The translations under genes were made by a program, and so were the position numbers. A DNA stretch of 64,000 nt from Pseudoscleropodium purum (lineage: Eukaryota; Streptophyta; Bryopsida; Hypnales; Brachytheciaceae), in assembly GCA_963969395.1 (NCBI GenBank), contig OZ017796.1, forward strand, positions 3,536,501-3,600,500, read 5' to 3'. Under the pieces are notes generated by a model. It did no database searches and was not told the DNA's origin. It saw only the letters and a list, made by a program, of their open reading frames with translations. The first letter of the stretch is position 1, and every line of letters starts with the position of its first letter. Shown piece by piece: positions 48,326 to 61,300 of the stretch.

Positions 48326-48810
48326 CTTCCTTCTCTCATGAAATTTCCTCCACTGAGAATTTGTTGCTGCAATCATGTCACGTAGATCCCTGGCAAACCT
48401 GGACTAAAGGCAGAGGATGGCGCACATGAAGAAAAGAAGCACACGAAAATCTTAGACTTGGTATCATTTGAACTCAGACTGGTTCAAAATATGAAACAAA
48501 GAGACCTAACTTGTCTCAAGTCTCTAGAAGCGCAAGATTGTTAGTCTCTCAAAATTATATAAAGAGATCAGAGGTTAAGCTTCACCATTAGAAGTCCCAT
48601 GGACCAAGCTTCTTCGGATAGCATAAAATTCCCAAAGCACTATGGGTTGAGGAGTTCCCGCTACACCTCTGGTCGATTAAGTATCCGCCTTCATACACAT
48701 GATGGTGCTCAAGGACACATGGTCCCGCCCTCACCAGTCTAAACTTTCTAATTACTTGATATATATCAGACCTTCTTTCGACAATAGGATGATTTCTGTG
48801 TGACCTTGGG

Positions 48811-50520
48811 CTATGCCCAGCCACATGCACTTTGACCTCGGACGACGAAGGAGTGTACGTAAAGAGTGAAGAGAAGCTGTTGCCCTACTTGAAGATGATT
48901 CTCAGTGACGAAAGCCCGCCACTCAGCTCTCAAGGGCTGGTGTTGGCTAGTCATTGTTCGCACAGGGGACTGTTCATGAATCCCTTGCAGCTTGACCGCG
49001 GTGTGAAATTGTCTACCAGGAGCTACTTCCCCGGTCCCAAAGTCCTCAGGAAACTCCTGCACCACAAACATGAATCGCCCCGAGCCCCTTCAGATCGACT
49101 CCATTTTTGCATAAACGTACATCCCAACTCAATCTACATGTCTGAGAAGTCTTTTGAGGGTTGCAAATTTCGAGATCTTACCAAGAAAGCTTCTGCGTTC
49201 CGACTTTGTGACTGCTAGTGTCTTCCAGAAGCTCGGAAGGTGATGCAAAGTGTCTTTCCTGCAAGATGGAGGGAATTGGAGCGGTGGCAGACTCGTAGAC
49301 TGCACTTGACTTCCCTCGTGCGCAATTTTGACCCCCGTTCTTATCTTCGTCGCTTGAACCCTCCTCGTCAGCACGCAAATGAACATCTCTGCACTTGCGA
49401 TATGGCCGCTTTCCCTTCTTTTGCGAATGATCGGAGTCACAGGTCCACCTTCTTTGCTTTCGGGGGGGATTTTCGTACGGTCCCTTAATGTTACGAAAAA
49501 CGTAGACCTTAAATTCGGACATTGCCGTCAGAACGAAAATCAGCGAATCACCTTTCAAGAGACCATTGGAAATAGCAAACTCTTGCCAACCTCCAGCAAA
49601 TCTCACTTGAGTACTGGTTGGAGAATGATGCCAAATGGAGAGCTTCACACGCCAAGGTTTTGTGGTGCTTCTCTTAGAAGTAAAGCCGATTTTTCGAATT
49701 TGTCACCATGCTTTCGGACAAAGCGAGCGGGTAGTGTCTGCGGGAATAAAATAGTCAAAACGTTTGAAAATCAGAGTGGCAGCATCCCAAAGATTGCGAA
49801 AGCACGCTACGTATGAGTCTCGTGGACTGTTAGTGCAGTTCACCTGCAGCGATTACAGAGTTAAGCTGCATCATTAAGGCGTAACCAAAATGGAGACTAA
49901 GTAAGCTGTCCCGAGCAAGGGGAGTGTGCTTCGTAATTTCTTTCACAAAAGTGATTTCAGAAGCATGCCGAAATTGAACCCAATGAGTTTATATTTATCT
50001 AGGGTTACACATACATTTCACTACTTTTCTTCACATTGACACCGTAGGAGCCGGACTGTAGCTTCTAGACCTACCCACAACAAACATACGCACGAGAGCA
50101 TCAATAATGAGCCCAAACCTGTATTCATACGAATATGGGACTTCCTTTATGAAGAACTTGCTTTAATATGCTAAATATAACCATTTGCAATGACAGAGCT
50201 TGGCCTAATCTCCAGCCAACAAGCAGCCCAGAATTTCGGATCAATGCCGACCAAATTTTGACAGTGGTTTAAATCACAAGTCCTGCCTACTAAATCATCA
50301 AGATGAATGGGGAGATGCAATTCGGAAGTCAAGCAAATACTATAATTCTGGACCGGCAACGTGCATTACATACCAATTTCGAATATATTTTGTCATGGCT
50401 GCCAGGTGCAGTGGTAGCTCTCAGCGTCCTCTCAAAATGAATGCTCCCCTGCAACTTGCGAATGACATGGGGTTTGTCATCAGCGCTCAATGGCACCAGC
50501 TTCACGTTGCTTGTGGGCAT
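48811..50520 (-). pseudogene. B3-domain gene 2, frameshifted paralogue of B3 gene 1
   Basis: Exons are 50520-50374 (start MPTSNVKLVPLSADDKP), 49737-49182 and 49056-48811, with the same splice sites as its neighbours. The two B3 domains and basic linker are recognisable (FVRKHGDK, VRFAGGWQEFAISNGLLKGD, LPSFWKTLAV, AEWRAFVTENHLQVGQQLLFTL). Relative to genes 1 and 3, exon 2 has lost one base near 49690 and gained one near 49275. It also has a net 5-base loss just before its donor, so the frame is broken three times. Exon 3 has a further deletion in the strand-loop segment. This is most likely a decaying copy. Confidence 0.8.
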
Positions 50521-51502
50521 TGATCTTTGCATCACCTAGCTGGAAATTCTGCAGTTAAATTTCTCAAAACGTGCACTTGGAGTAAGTAGCAAGAATCGAG
50601 TCTCATTTCGAACAGGTTTTGACTGAAACAAGCACAGGTTGCCAATGACGAGCGTGGAGAGTTTTAGTGTCAGCTTTCAAAATCAGAGTCATTTCAAATT
50701 AAGCACACAAATGTAACTACATGTCAGCGTTTATACCATGCGCGCGGACACAGTAACAGTCAAAAAGTAAGTAGGAGCTAGCAAGCAGAGGCAAAATGTT
50801 CACAGAAAGTGAACAAAGACAGTTTACCAACACGTCCCAGTTCCTAACCTTCAACGCAAAGCCAAGCAAATAATTTCTTCTTCTTCCGTGTCTGACGAAA
50901 CGCTTACAAAATGGTAGTACACGTATCTATCTTGGAAATAGGAGTGCGAAAAACAACTACAACTGATCGATTCCTGCAGCAATTCGAATGTCGCGGACCC
51001 TTTTTCTGGGACGGACGGAGTATACCGCATTTAGACTTTGCTCAAAACTCAAAGACGCTGACGTAAGCTGCAGTAGGATGGTGAACGCCTGAACATGGCA
51101 ATCGGCAATGCGGAGTGAGGAAGATTTGGGGATTGTACTTTGTATGTACAGCTTTCAATGCAGTGCAATTTGTGAAATGATAATATTATCTTGGCTCGTC
51201 TGAACTATTGGGAACAAAGCTGATGGATACAAATGATTTACTTTTGATATTTTGATATATGTGATCATGTTGACCAATTATTATATATGAACATCAATTC
51301 ATGGCGATGTTGCATAGTATCCAACATCTCATGTCCATGGAGAATTTTTTTTCTACAAAGGTTTGAGAAATCATTTATAGAAATGTAATTTTTTTGAAGT
51401 GCATAATTTTAGAAGTTTAGAAATTTAAATGATATGTAAATTTTGGTTTCTATATCCATAAAAACATAATAATATATCCACCCATATATATATATATATA
51501 TA

Positions 51503-51533
<31 letters not shown>

Positions 51534-53560
51534 ATATGGGATATGAGACAAGACATGGGAGACATGGTTGGCAATTTTGATTGCCTACGGGAAAGCGAGA
51601 GAGGAAATTTCATATAATTCTGTTGTCCAGTAATATGAAAATTCAAATGAATCCCTCAAGTGATTTTAATAAAACTCATGCAAATCCCAAAGCTTGGTCT
51701 CATTAATTTTACTCTATGAAGGTTAAAGCATGGGTTAAGGAAATGTTCAAAATCAAGGATAAGGTAAATATCCTACATGACTAAGCAATGACCCCTAAAC
51801 AAATCAATGCTCATGTTGTGAACTCATTTCTTCCATAGGCTTCATTCTTGGCCTTCAATTAAGATTTGCCAAATGCCAATGGTCTCCACAACCAAATTTG
51901 AGTATCCCAATTTGAATGAAATTCATCCAAATAGGGAAGAAAAGTTGACACCAATGTCTTCTTTCCTTAAATATTTGGGAATTCAAGGTTCAATTCCCTA
52001 AAAGACAAGAGACTTAGAAAACTCAAAATCACCTTTCTCTATATATTTAGGGAAGAGCAACAGGCCAGATTTAGAAAAGAACATGATTTCCTATCCCTAT
52101 ATATTTGTTCTTTCTTCATCCGCATAGAAATACAAATAGGGAAGAATCAAGTGCATGGACATAGTATCAATAGAATGTAGTTGATGAAAGCTTGTAAAAG
52201 GAAGAAGCCTATACTCTCAAGTGACATTCTTCATTGGCAATTTTGTGGTTGATTGAGGTAAAACCTTATTCTAATGATTTGATTCTTCACATAAATCTTG
52301 CTTAGGTTTATTACCATGTGTAAGGTGCAAGTTGCAATTGGTTGAATCTTGAGAACTAAATCCCTTATAAATTGTAGACTCATCAATGGTTCGGCCCATG
52401 CAGAAGTATTTGCAAATTTGCTGGGATACCGAAAAAATAAATTCTTATATTAGATTTCACCGGATAATCTATTAGTTGGAAAAGCCTCTGTCAAACTCCA
52501 GATTGTACACAATGTAACTGTTGTATGAAATACGATCAGTTTCCCCATCAGTTTCAAATCTGTATGGAGTTGATCGTATCATAAATCATCTACGCTTGGG
52601 TAAAAAAAATGTAAATCTTCCATATATTGCAAGTGCAACTGATCATGTTGATCTCAGTTCTATATATAATTCCAATTTCTTTCAATCGAGTACGTCTGAT
52701 ACACTGTATCATACATTGTATTATACACCATTCAAATCCATGCCAAGTTCTTCAGTGCTGGGATTACTCCAGTCTGTCTGGGTAGAATATCAGATCGTCA
52801 AATGTTTACTGACTAGATCTGAGAACCCGAGCCTGAGAAAGCTTCTCCGTGCAGTAGTCATCAACTGTGTCATTTCAGTGACGTATGACTCTTTGGTATT
52901 CAGAAATCCGGCAAACTCATAACTCCTAAAGCGATTTTTTCATACAGTGACGTCAGATCTTATGAACAGGTATGCAAAGATTGATGTTTCGCCCTTTCGG
53001 TACCGGCAATTTACAATTTCCCGAGAGGAATTGTGAGTCTTGGTTATTGTGAACGTGATCGCAGTCTGAGTGGAAACGACCACACTCACACAGTCTCACA
53101 TCATGCATTCAGTTCCCCATCAGTTGCAAGTCTACTATCGATCTAGATGGTACAATCATTTCACAGATTAATTGCGTGATTATGATCAAGAGAGGTAAAA
53201 TGTCCAAATCTTACCGATGGACGTCCGCAAACTCACACCAATTATGGCCCTGTCACCCAGGTCATCCACGTCATCTGATTTGAGTTCACCAGACCTGCGC
53301 TATGAAGGTACTGGAACTCCTCAGTCTGTCAATCCTCATATTTGAGCTCCTCCATCTGCCACTTCTCACTTCAATAAAATTTGGCCTTCCGTAATTTGGG
53401 TCTAGTTCCTGTTGTTTCTGAGGTCTTCAATCTGAGAAGAGGATTCAACAAAGAAACGCTTCATCAGGAGCTCGAGACTACGAGAGTGAAGACACTTCCT
53501 CAAAGTGCGTGTTTTGAAAAGTTCAACTCCGGAATAGCAAGCTCGTTGAATCAAAGATCA
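50521..53560. promoter_or_regulatory. Bidirectional upstream region between B3 genes 2 and 3
   Basis: Genes 2 (minus) and 3 (plus) are head to head here. The TGCRYGTTTTGARAA word occurs at 50561-50575 (reverse) and 53506-53521, about 41 bases from each start. The 52525-53500 part is duplicated from or to 46961-48030. The middle (51200-52400) is AT-rich and holds a TA/TG microsatellite; no gene was recognised there. Confidence 0.4.
51483..51530. repeat. Compound microsatellite (TA)n(TG)n
   Basis: A TA run is followed by about ten TG units. Confidence 0.9.
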
Positions 53561-54879
53561 ATGGCCAGAAGCAACGTGAAGCTGGTGCCTTTGAGCGCTG
53601 ATGACAAACCCCGTGTCATGCGCGAGTTGCAGGGGACCATTCATTTCGAGACGACCCTCACTGCGGCAACTGCATCGAGCTGCAGTGGATTAGTATGTAT
53701 TGCAAGTTGGAACCCCAATAGCATTACTTTGATTTACAAATTTGCATCTCCTCATCCCTGTTGATGATTTGCTCGACAGCACTCGTGATGCACATTGTAC
53801 CAGATGATAATCCGTGAGACTCGTGTAATTCTGTGGCGCCGCTGAAAGTTTTTGCAAGCTTCAGGACGCTTCCAGATGATAATCTGATTTTCAAATGTTT
53901 TGACCTTCTCATCCCGCAGACCATACCTTCTTGGTTTGTCCGAGACCACGGTGACAAAGTCCAAAGATCAGCTCTTCTTCGAACGGAATTGTTCACAAAA
54001 CCCTGGCCTGTGAATCTCTCCATTTGGTGTCCTTCTCTGACTATGACTCAAGTGAAATTCGCTGGAGGGTGGCAAGCGTTCGCAACTTCCAATGGTTTCT
54101 TGGAAGGTGATGTGCTGATTTTCGTTCTGACGGCAATGTCCGAATTCAAGGTCTACTTATTTCGCGGCATTGAGAATAAAAATCCTCCTCCCAAGCGAAG
54201 AAGGTCGACTTCTACCTCCGGTCGTTCACAGAAGAAAGCCAAGTCGCGAAATTATGAACGCAGAGATGAGCAAGTGGGTGCTGAAGAAGAGAGAGGTGAC
54301 AAAAGTGCGAACGGCTTAAACAGGGAGTCCATTGCAGTCTACGATTCTGCCATTGCTCCCATTCCTCCTTCTGACAGTACAGTTAGCATGCAACACCTGC
54401 CGAGCTTCTGGAAGACACTAACAGCCAGCAATGTCTGTCCGAATGCAGGAGCTGCCTTGGTAAGATCTCCGCGTGTGCAACCTAAGTCACAATTCTTCAC
54501 AACCAGGATGTGTGTGTATGCGCGGATGGAGTCGATCTGAAGAGTGAGTTCAATGCACTGATACATGTTTGTGGTGCAGGAGTTTCCTGAGGACTTTTGG
54601 AGGACTTATGGCAGCCGAATTCACTCCGTGGTCCAGCTGCAAGGGGTTCAGGAACAGTCCCCTGTCCGAACAGTGACTTGCTGCGCCAGCCTTGGTAAGC
54701 TCACTCGACACTATTTGAGAGCTGAGTGGCGAGCCTTCGTCACTGAAAATCATCTTCACGAAGGGCAACAGCTTCTCTTCACTCTCTCCGCGGACTCCTT
54801 CTTCGTCGTCCGAGAACGAAGTGCATTGATAGCCAGTGTTCATACAATCGAGCATGACAGACAGATTGGTCACCCGTAG
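53561..54879 (+). CDS. B3-domain protein 3 (REM-like), two B3 domains, 3 exons, 323 aa
   Basis: Exons are 53561-53692, 53920-54459 and 54580-54879, all phase 0 with GTATGT and GTAAGA donors. Residues 20-126 form the first B3 domain (HFETTLTA, TIPSWFVRDHGDK, VKFAGGWQAFATSNGFLEGD, FKVYLFRG). Residues 135-154 are a basic segment (PKRRRSTS…KKAKSR), a likely nuclear localisation signal. Residues 203-305 form the second domain (LPSFWKTLTASN, EFPEDFWRTYGSRI, LRAEWRAFVTENHLHEGQQLLFTLS). Both domains are interrupted by an intron at the equivalent point. A longer in-frame start at 53381 exists, but paralogue alignment supports 53561. The expected role is DNA binding in the nucleus. It looks intact. Confidence 0.87.
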
Positions 54880-54910
54880 CTTAGCTATGTCCAGCTGCTG
54901 ACTGGGATGT

Positions 54911-55260
54911 ACCGACAGCACTTTGGGAATTTTCTTTTAATTCCAGGATGCTTGATACATGCGTTTTGTAATCAATACTGTAAGTTAGCCTCTCGTCCCT
55001 TTTTAGTATATAATTTTGGGTTAAACCGATAGCACTTTTGGAATTTTATATTAATTCCAAGATGCTTGATACATGCGTTTTGTAATTATACTATAAATTA
55101 GCCTCTGATCCTTTTTAGTTTTGGATTATACCGATAGCACTTTGGAAATTTATTTTAATTCCAGGCTGCTTGGTACATGCTTGTTGGAATACTCTAAGTT
55201 GGCCTTTGATCCCTTTTCGGGATGTAAATTTTGGCAGATTGATAGTGCTTTGTCTTCGTG
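54911..55260 (+). repeat. Tandem repeat (about 105-114 bp, 3 full units plus a partial) in the 3' region of B3 gene 3
   Basis: Units start near 54911, 55025, 55130 and 55236 with ACCGAYAGCACTTTKGGAA-like sequence. Each continues through 'TTAATTCCAGGATGCTTG' and 'TACATGCGTTTTGTAAT' words. The start of the unit is the conserved 3' UTR word shared by the three B3 genes, so the UTR itself has been multiplied. Confidence 0.8.
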
Positions 55261-55741
55261 GTTGGTGCCCAGCATATGTCGACAAGGTAGTTAGTTAGTG
55301 TGGCATTTCTCTGTCGTGCGTTTATGAATTTCTTTGTTGTGCTATTCTGGGGGGCTGAGCACCCGGGGGAGCAACCCAGTTATAATCGGCAGGGCTTTGC
55401 TGCAGGGATTTTCGGCTTATTCCTTTATTAATAACTTTTAATAAGGCATTTTGATAGAAATCCATAATAAAATCTATAATAAACGTTATAATAAGTCCTG
55501 AAATTCAAAGACCTCATGCCCTCACATCCTTGCACAAAAAGATTCCTTATTTTTCACTTATAATGTGTTTTTATCTAATTTCAGATAAACACTTTTTACA
55601 CCGAAAATATATATTCTCAAAGCTTTCAATGTCCTCTTTCCAACAAGATATATAATTATCACCATAATTGTATGTGATTAAATCATAGTATTTTATAAAA
55701 TAGGACATTACGAATCTCCTTATAAGAAATGGGAGTTGCCC

Positions 55742-55822
55742 CTTGTGGCCGAGCATAGTTTTCAACTTATCTAATTAATCCAATGAGCATAGTTTTCAAT
55801 TTATCTAATTAATCCAAAGAGG
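55742..55822. repeat. Short tandem duplication (about 36 bp, two units)
   Basis: The word GAGCATAGTTTTCAA followed by TTATCTAATTAATCCAA occurs twice in a row with one or two differences. Confidence 0.8.
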
Positions 55823-55829
55823 TAGTTTT

Positions 55830-57100
55830 CTTACCAGTGATCATTTGGAAGGTGAGTATCAAAATGGACAATGTATGGACATTCAAATATCCTATGCTCG
55901 GTCAAATTCATCAAAAAATAAATCAAAATATAAATAAATAGGGCATGCAATGCAATTTTCAGAAATTATAACATGGTGTGTATGAACATTGTAGAAACTA
56001 TTAATGAAAATAATATGAAATCTGAAAAAAATGGTGAAAATTGAAAAATGAAAAATGAAAAATGATACATACCAAGGATAAACATTAAAAAAATCTATAG
56101 AATACATAATGAGTTGACAAACAATATTAGAGAGTCAATGGAGTAGGTTTTATCTAATACTTCATTTTGTGTCAAGCTAGCAATGTGTTGAACTAAACAA
56201 ATGGGTTCTGTGTAGGGGTGTAATATAAAGATGCTTATTGGATGAGGGTGTAGAGGGAGAAGTACAAGCAAAAATAGACCAAAAGAAGAGAAAAGATGTA
56301 CTTCTGCAATCAACAATTGATCCTGTAATTTCTTAGTGAATGAGACAAGAGTGAATCTTGTAAAGAGAGAGATGTTCAAAAAAAAATGTGTGGAGGTGAA
56401 TCGTTTCCTTTACCATGCAAGACACTAGCTTGAAGAAAGCCAAGTGCATTACTAAACCCTAAACCTTGTCTTTAATTGTTTCTTGAATTTTTGTATTTAA
56501 GTGTCATGGTACCTTTGTTTTTGAACTGTGGAGAAAAATAAGTGTGAGGAGGGTTTTTGTAGGTCTAGAATAGAAAAGAGCATTGGATTGTCAGTGTTTT
56601 GGTTTGGAATTTATGTCTGTAATATGGAAGATGTTTCTGAAGTCCAGAATAGTTTTTATTACCAAACTAAGTTTTCTTCAAGTTCTATAGAGGTTTTTGA
56701 ACTATTCTTGAATTGATAGGTATTATGTGGATTTTTTTTTCCAAGAATAGAATTCATAGTAGGTTGTTGAAAAGTAAAGTTCAATGTCTAAAGTTCTTTG
56801 AAGGCCTCTAGAGATCTTTGAACTCAATGCTTTTTTCAAAGGTCCTAGAACTTAAGGCAATTTTCTTAGAGTCCCATTTGAATTTGGTATTCCTTATGGG
56901 TCATAGATAATTAAAGCCCAAAAGAATTTAAGTCTAGTTGATGTAATCTAGTCCATTGTTAAGATTCCTATTTGCATTTTGAATTATATTATGAATTATT
57001 GGACTTGTTGTAGAAATGCAAAGGGTTTGTTTTCTAAATTACATTCTACTTTATTGAAATCCTATTGTAGTCATGAGTAGGGGCTATTTTACGGATTTAA
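55830..57100. other. AT-rich gene-free DNA
   Basis: No gene, RNA or bounded element could be supported. Confidence 0.4.
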
Positions 57101-57119
57101 ATTCTAGATTAAAAGAATT

Positions 57120-57445
57120 CAAGTTATATTAGGAAATCGAGTCTTGATTTTGGAATTTAGTCCATATTTAGGAAAATATGGTGTCCATATTTAAGAATCT
57201 AGTCGGTATTTAGGAATCCAATCCATATTCAAGAATCTTATCCGTATTTAAGAATATATAGTATTCATAGTTAGGAATTAAGTCTGTATTTTGGAACATT
57301 TGGTGTTCATAGTCAGGAATATTTGGTGTTTATAGTTAGAAATTAAGTTTGTATTCTAGAACAATAATATATGGTGTCCGTAGTTAGGATTTGAACCTAT
57401 ATTAAGGAATATGTGGTGTTTGTAGTTAGAAATCACATTCAACTA
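57120..57445 (+). repeat. Degenerate tandem repeat (about 20-30 bp words)
   Basis: Variants of 'ATTTAGGAATCCAGTCCAT' and 'ATATGGTGTTCATAGTTAGG' recur about a dozen times in this stretch with irregular spacing. Confidence 0.6.
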
Positions 57446-57785
57446 TTTAAATAAGTTTGTTGTTGTAATCTTTGGCTAGGCCAACTTCTACACAAAATTT
57501 GTTGCGTAATTCCATGGTTTAGAGGTTTCCTTCGTGTGCTTCTGTAGATTACAATATTTTTTTATTAAACAACTGCGAGATTTCAACACATGTTGTTGAT
57601 GTCATCAAGAGATGGTAGAAATTGTAGCATGTTTCAACAACATGCGGTCATCAAAATTCCATTTGCTGACTGATTAGACTTTTTGTAGTTGTAATGTTTC
57701 ACTCTATATTCTAGGCCTTGTCATAGGGAGCTAGTTATGAGAATAGTTACTTGCCAAAGTTGCCATTGTACTTCCAAGAAGAGCT

Positions 57786-59750
57786 TTGAATTATGGGAGA
57801 GTGCCTTGTGCCCAATCCAAAAAGGGAAAGATAGACTGGCACGAATTTAAATGTATTAAGGAAGAGTGCCAAAATTGTAGTATCCATCTCATATCAATTT
57901 GCAAGATAGAGGTTGATGTTGGTAATGAGAAGGTGCTAAATTGGCAATGCTTTGAAATGGTGACAATAGGGAAGAACAAGAAGTTTGAAACTAAGAAGGT
58001 CATTTGTCTTGATACAAGCAAACCACACCTAGAGAATTCCTACAATTGGTTGTTCCAAAGATATTTTCCTTCATCCTGCATCAATACACAACTCGATGGC
58101 AAGATATGTAGTATAAGGCATCTTTATCACAACTATAAGCTGGTGAGATATTGAGCTTCATCGATTTTGTAGAAAATTACTCTTTCAAGTAGCAAGATGA
58201 AATTCACTCAACATTGGTACAACTTCCAACTATATATACTTGTTCATATAACATACATTGTGAATTCCATCTTTGATGTGAACATCCCCAAGTCAAAATG
58301 GTTGCAAACTCAATATCACTACTAAATATCCAATGATCGGATTCACAATAGCTTATTTGCTCAACACTACTTAGATCTCCATTGGAAGGGATTGATTGCC
58401 GCAAAAAAATTTCTCACATGCCATATAATATAGTCTAATGGTTGCAGTGCTTAATTCAAGTGTGCAACAACATGATTTTGTGTGGCAAAGTAAGTTTTTT
58501 TCAACCATTGAATTGTATTTATATTATTTTATTTAGATTAAAAAAATTCTAATGATGTTTTTTTGTAATTTTTTCTTTAATTTTAATGTTTGTCAATACC
58601 ATGTGGTTATATATGAAGTCTACTCCTAGTTTATATTAAATAATTTTTGATTTCATACATTGTTTTTATCTTGTATTTTAGTACCAAATTGTAATTTACA
58701 AGTATCCCTCCCTTACGTGGTGTGATCATCTACTATAAGGGTATAGGCTTGATTGGAACTTTTGGAGATCAGGTCATGGTAAGGGACCTCATGATGGTAC
58801 AGGTGCATGTCTAAAGTCAATTTTGCAGAAAGAACAGCTAAAGCAGAATAGTCAAAAGCTCTATAATACAATAGATGTTGTTTACTTCATTCTCACTACC
58901 ATAAATTTGCCCAATGGTACCTACCATAAGCAAAGAAAGAAGTCCATTGACATTTTCACTTGATTAGAGAAAGATAAATTAATAGGGTGCAAAAAAGGCA
59001 TGTAAGGCAATTCCAAGAAGCCATAGCATATACAACATTCAAAGTGTTGGTCCCTAGAATAATGTGCTACTACAAGTACCTACAATACTTTTTGTGCTTC
59101 TGTGTTGCTTGTGTCCATGGTTCTATTGGCCTATGTCCCAGTCATGAATATGTAGCCTCTTAGAAGTTAATTACTCTTCAACCACTATTAACAAAGGAAG
59201 TAGAATAAGAGTCGGAGATTTTAATTAGAGAATCAAGATTGGGTGGCAAAAAATGGAACTAATAACTTAGCAATAGATCTCCAAGTTGGAGATCATTTTG
59301 CAATCATTGTAGATGCAAATGATCTTGATGCACAAGGTGCATTTTTTTTTTCATATTAATTTGTACTAAAGTCATGTATGTGGTGGAAGAAGATTTGCTC
59401 AGAGATTCTTGGAATGGAATTGTTGAAAAGGATAAAGAAATAGTTGAAGGATTGTATTACCATCAATAAGGGCGAAGTTAGAATTTTTATCATTTAATGT
59501 GAGAGGCTAGGCCTGCCCGACTTTATTTCCATTTGGTCGTAGCAAGCAAGTTTTTGATGACATTTGCTAAACATAAGTAGAAGGATAGGACATGAATGTA
59601 TCAATTAAGTAGGATGACATTGACTAAGATTAATGCAGCTATCTTAGAGCAACACGATTCAGATGAGCTATAGTTTGACTCCTCCAATGCAAGGTGTAGT
59701 ATTGATGATCATGAAGATGACATCAACAATAGTAATCCAAAGTAATCAAG
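57786..59750 (+). pseudogene. Decayed DNA-transposon gene with HGKGPHDGTGA motif
   Basis: An open segment at 57786-58154 encodes a Cys- and Trp-containing stretch (KIDWHEFKC…ECQNCSIH…LNWQCFEMV…). A second open segment at 58757-58963 reads WRSGHGKGPHDGTGACLKS. A further degenerate stretch near 59280-59460 reads VGD…SWNGIVE…IVEGLYYHQ. From memory, the HGKG-x2-DG-x-G motif followed by a Lys occurs in transposase-like proteins of eukaryotic DNA transposons; I cannot name the superfamily with certainty. Stops and frame changes separate the segments, so it is a fossil. No termini were found. Confidence 0.45.
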
Positions 59751-59799
59751 AGGTTAGTATTTAGAATTTTGGCTTTGACCTATAGCAGTAGGGAATTTG

Positions 59800-61300
59800 G
59801 TATTATTCAAGTTAAAATTGTTACAATTTTTGTTATGCATCTTAATACATATATTTTGAATTACACAAAATGCCCTTTGTGACTTGTTGCAGTCATCACT
59901 ATTGTACTATTTGTAAGGTATCCTTTATGCCTTCGTTTTTGGTCATCTAAACTCTATTGCCATTAGTATTAACTTTCATCATCTATATTTATAATTTCTC
60001 TGTTAAGCTTATGTTAATGTTGAGGTTGAACTAGACAACATATAATTCATTAAAGTATAATTGCACATCATAAGAAAATGAGCATGAACACTGTTTATAC
60101 AAGGGTCTCATACTTTAAAATTTCAATTAAAAGGAAATTGCTATAGCAATTTAAAAACACAATCATGTGTAAATATCCATTGTCTAGGATACTGACTTAG
60201 CTTCTTATGCATCTTTTATATCTTTTAGTTTAGCAAGAATGCATTTCACTTAATCCATTGACCACATTCATCCTAGCTCTTGATCACTGGTGGGTGTGGT
60301 AGTTTTTGATACATTTGAAGGTTGACCTCTTTGTCTACTAGGTATTTCACTTCTTGTCGCTTCCTTCTAGTTTTTTGTAGCCTTTCCCAATTTTTTTCTT
60401 GAAGGGATTGAATATAAAATATCATCTAGTTTCTTCTCGACAATCCATGTATGATTCATCAAAGATGTATTTCTCCACCCTGTTTTTTTGTTTGAATACT
60501 TAATGACTTTTAAGCAATACCTCTAATCCTATAGGCTTGACTCAACATTGACTACCACAGATTGAGATTTCTTCAAACTATCATCACATATAAGAACAGT
60601 GAAAAGACTGGCTTGTTTGAATTGCTTCTTGACTTGAATACCATTTGCTAGTGGTGACCGAGCACCACCAGCATTGAACACATATTCACTACACCAATGA
60701 ATCAATCCCTAATCATCTTTGTCTTCACTTCCGCTAAACTTAGTTGTTGGAGCATGTGAATTTGGAGGCAAATCGATATTACTAGTCTCTAGTTCTTCTA
60801 TTGCCTTCCATAAATTGGTCTATATTCATAATTCCTTTAGGTAGGGCCTCTCATTCAAAAAAGTCTTGGCAAGAATTAGAAGGTCAAAAGCTTGCAGGAT
60901 GACAATATTCTAGCATTGTCATTAGACATAGTGCAGAATTCACTTTTGGATGTGACAAAGCCTGAGGAAATGGATTGCTTCTTATTGACCCTGAAAACTG
61001 ATCGTTTTCAAATGTACAATAGTAGGGTAGCTTCATTTTTTGAAGTGCCAAAAGTGGATGCACACAAGATGTTAGTGAACTATGTAGGAGTCCTAAAAGA
61101 CATATTGAAGTTGGACTATGAGCCACTTCACATACATCAATTATTCTTTTTAGATGCAAGTGGATGAAGACGACAAATGATAGAGGCAATGCAACACATA
61201 TCTCCTAGTCAATTTTTGCCACAAATTGCCACACATGTTGCAGCCTTTCATTTTCTTAAGTCAAGTAATACAAATTTTCTTTTTTGATGTATATAGAAAA
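59800..61300. other. AT-rich DNA with one unassigned open frame
   Basis: The plus-strand frame at 60892-61167 (…LDVTKPEEMDCFLLTLKTD…) reads somewhat like protein but has no recognised domain and no neighbouring exons. It may be another fossil fragment of the transposon region. The rest shows nothing supportable. Confidence 0.3.
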
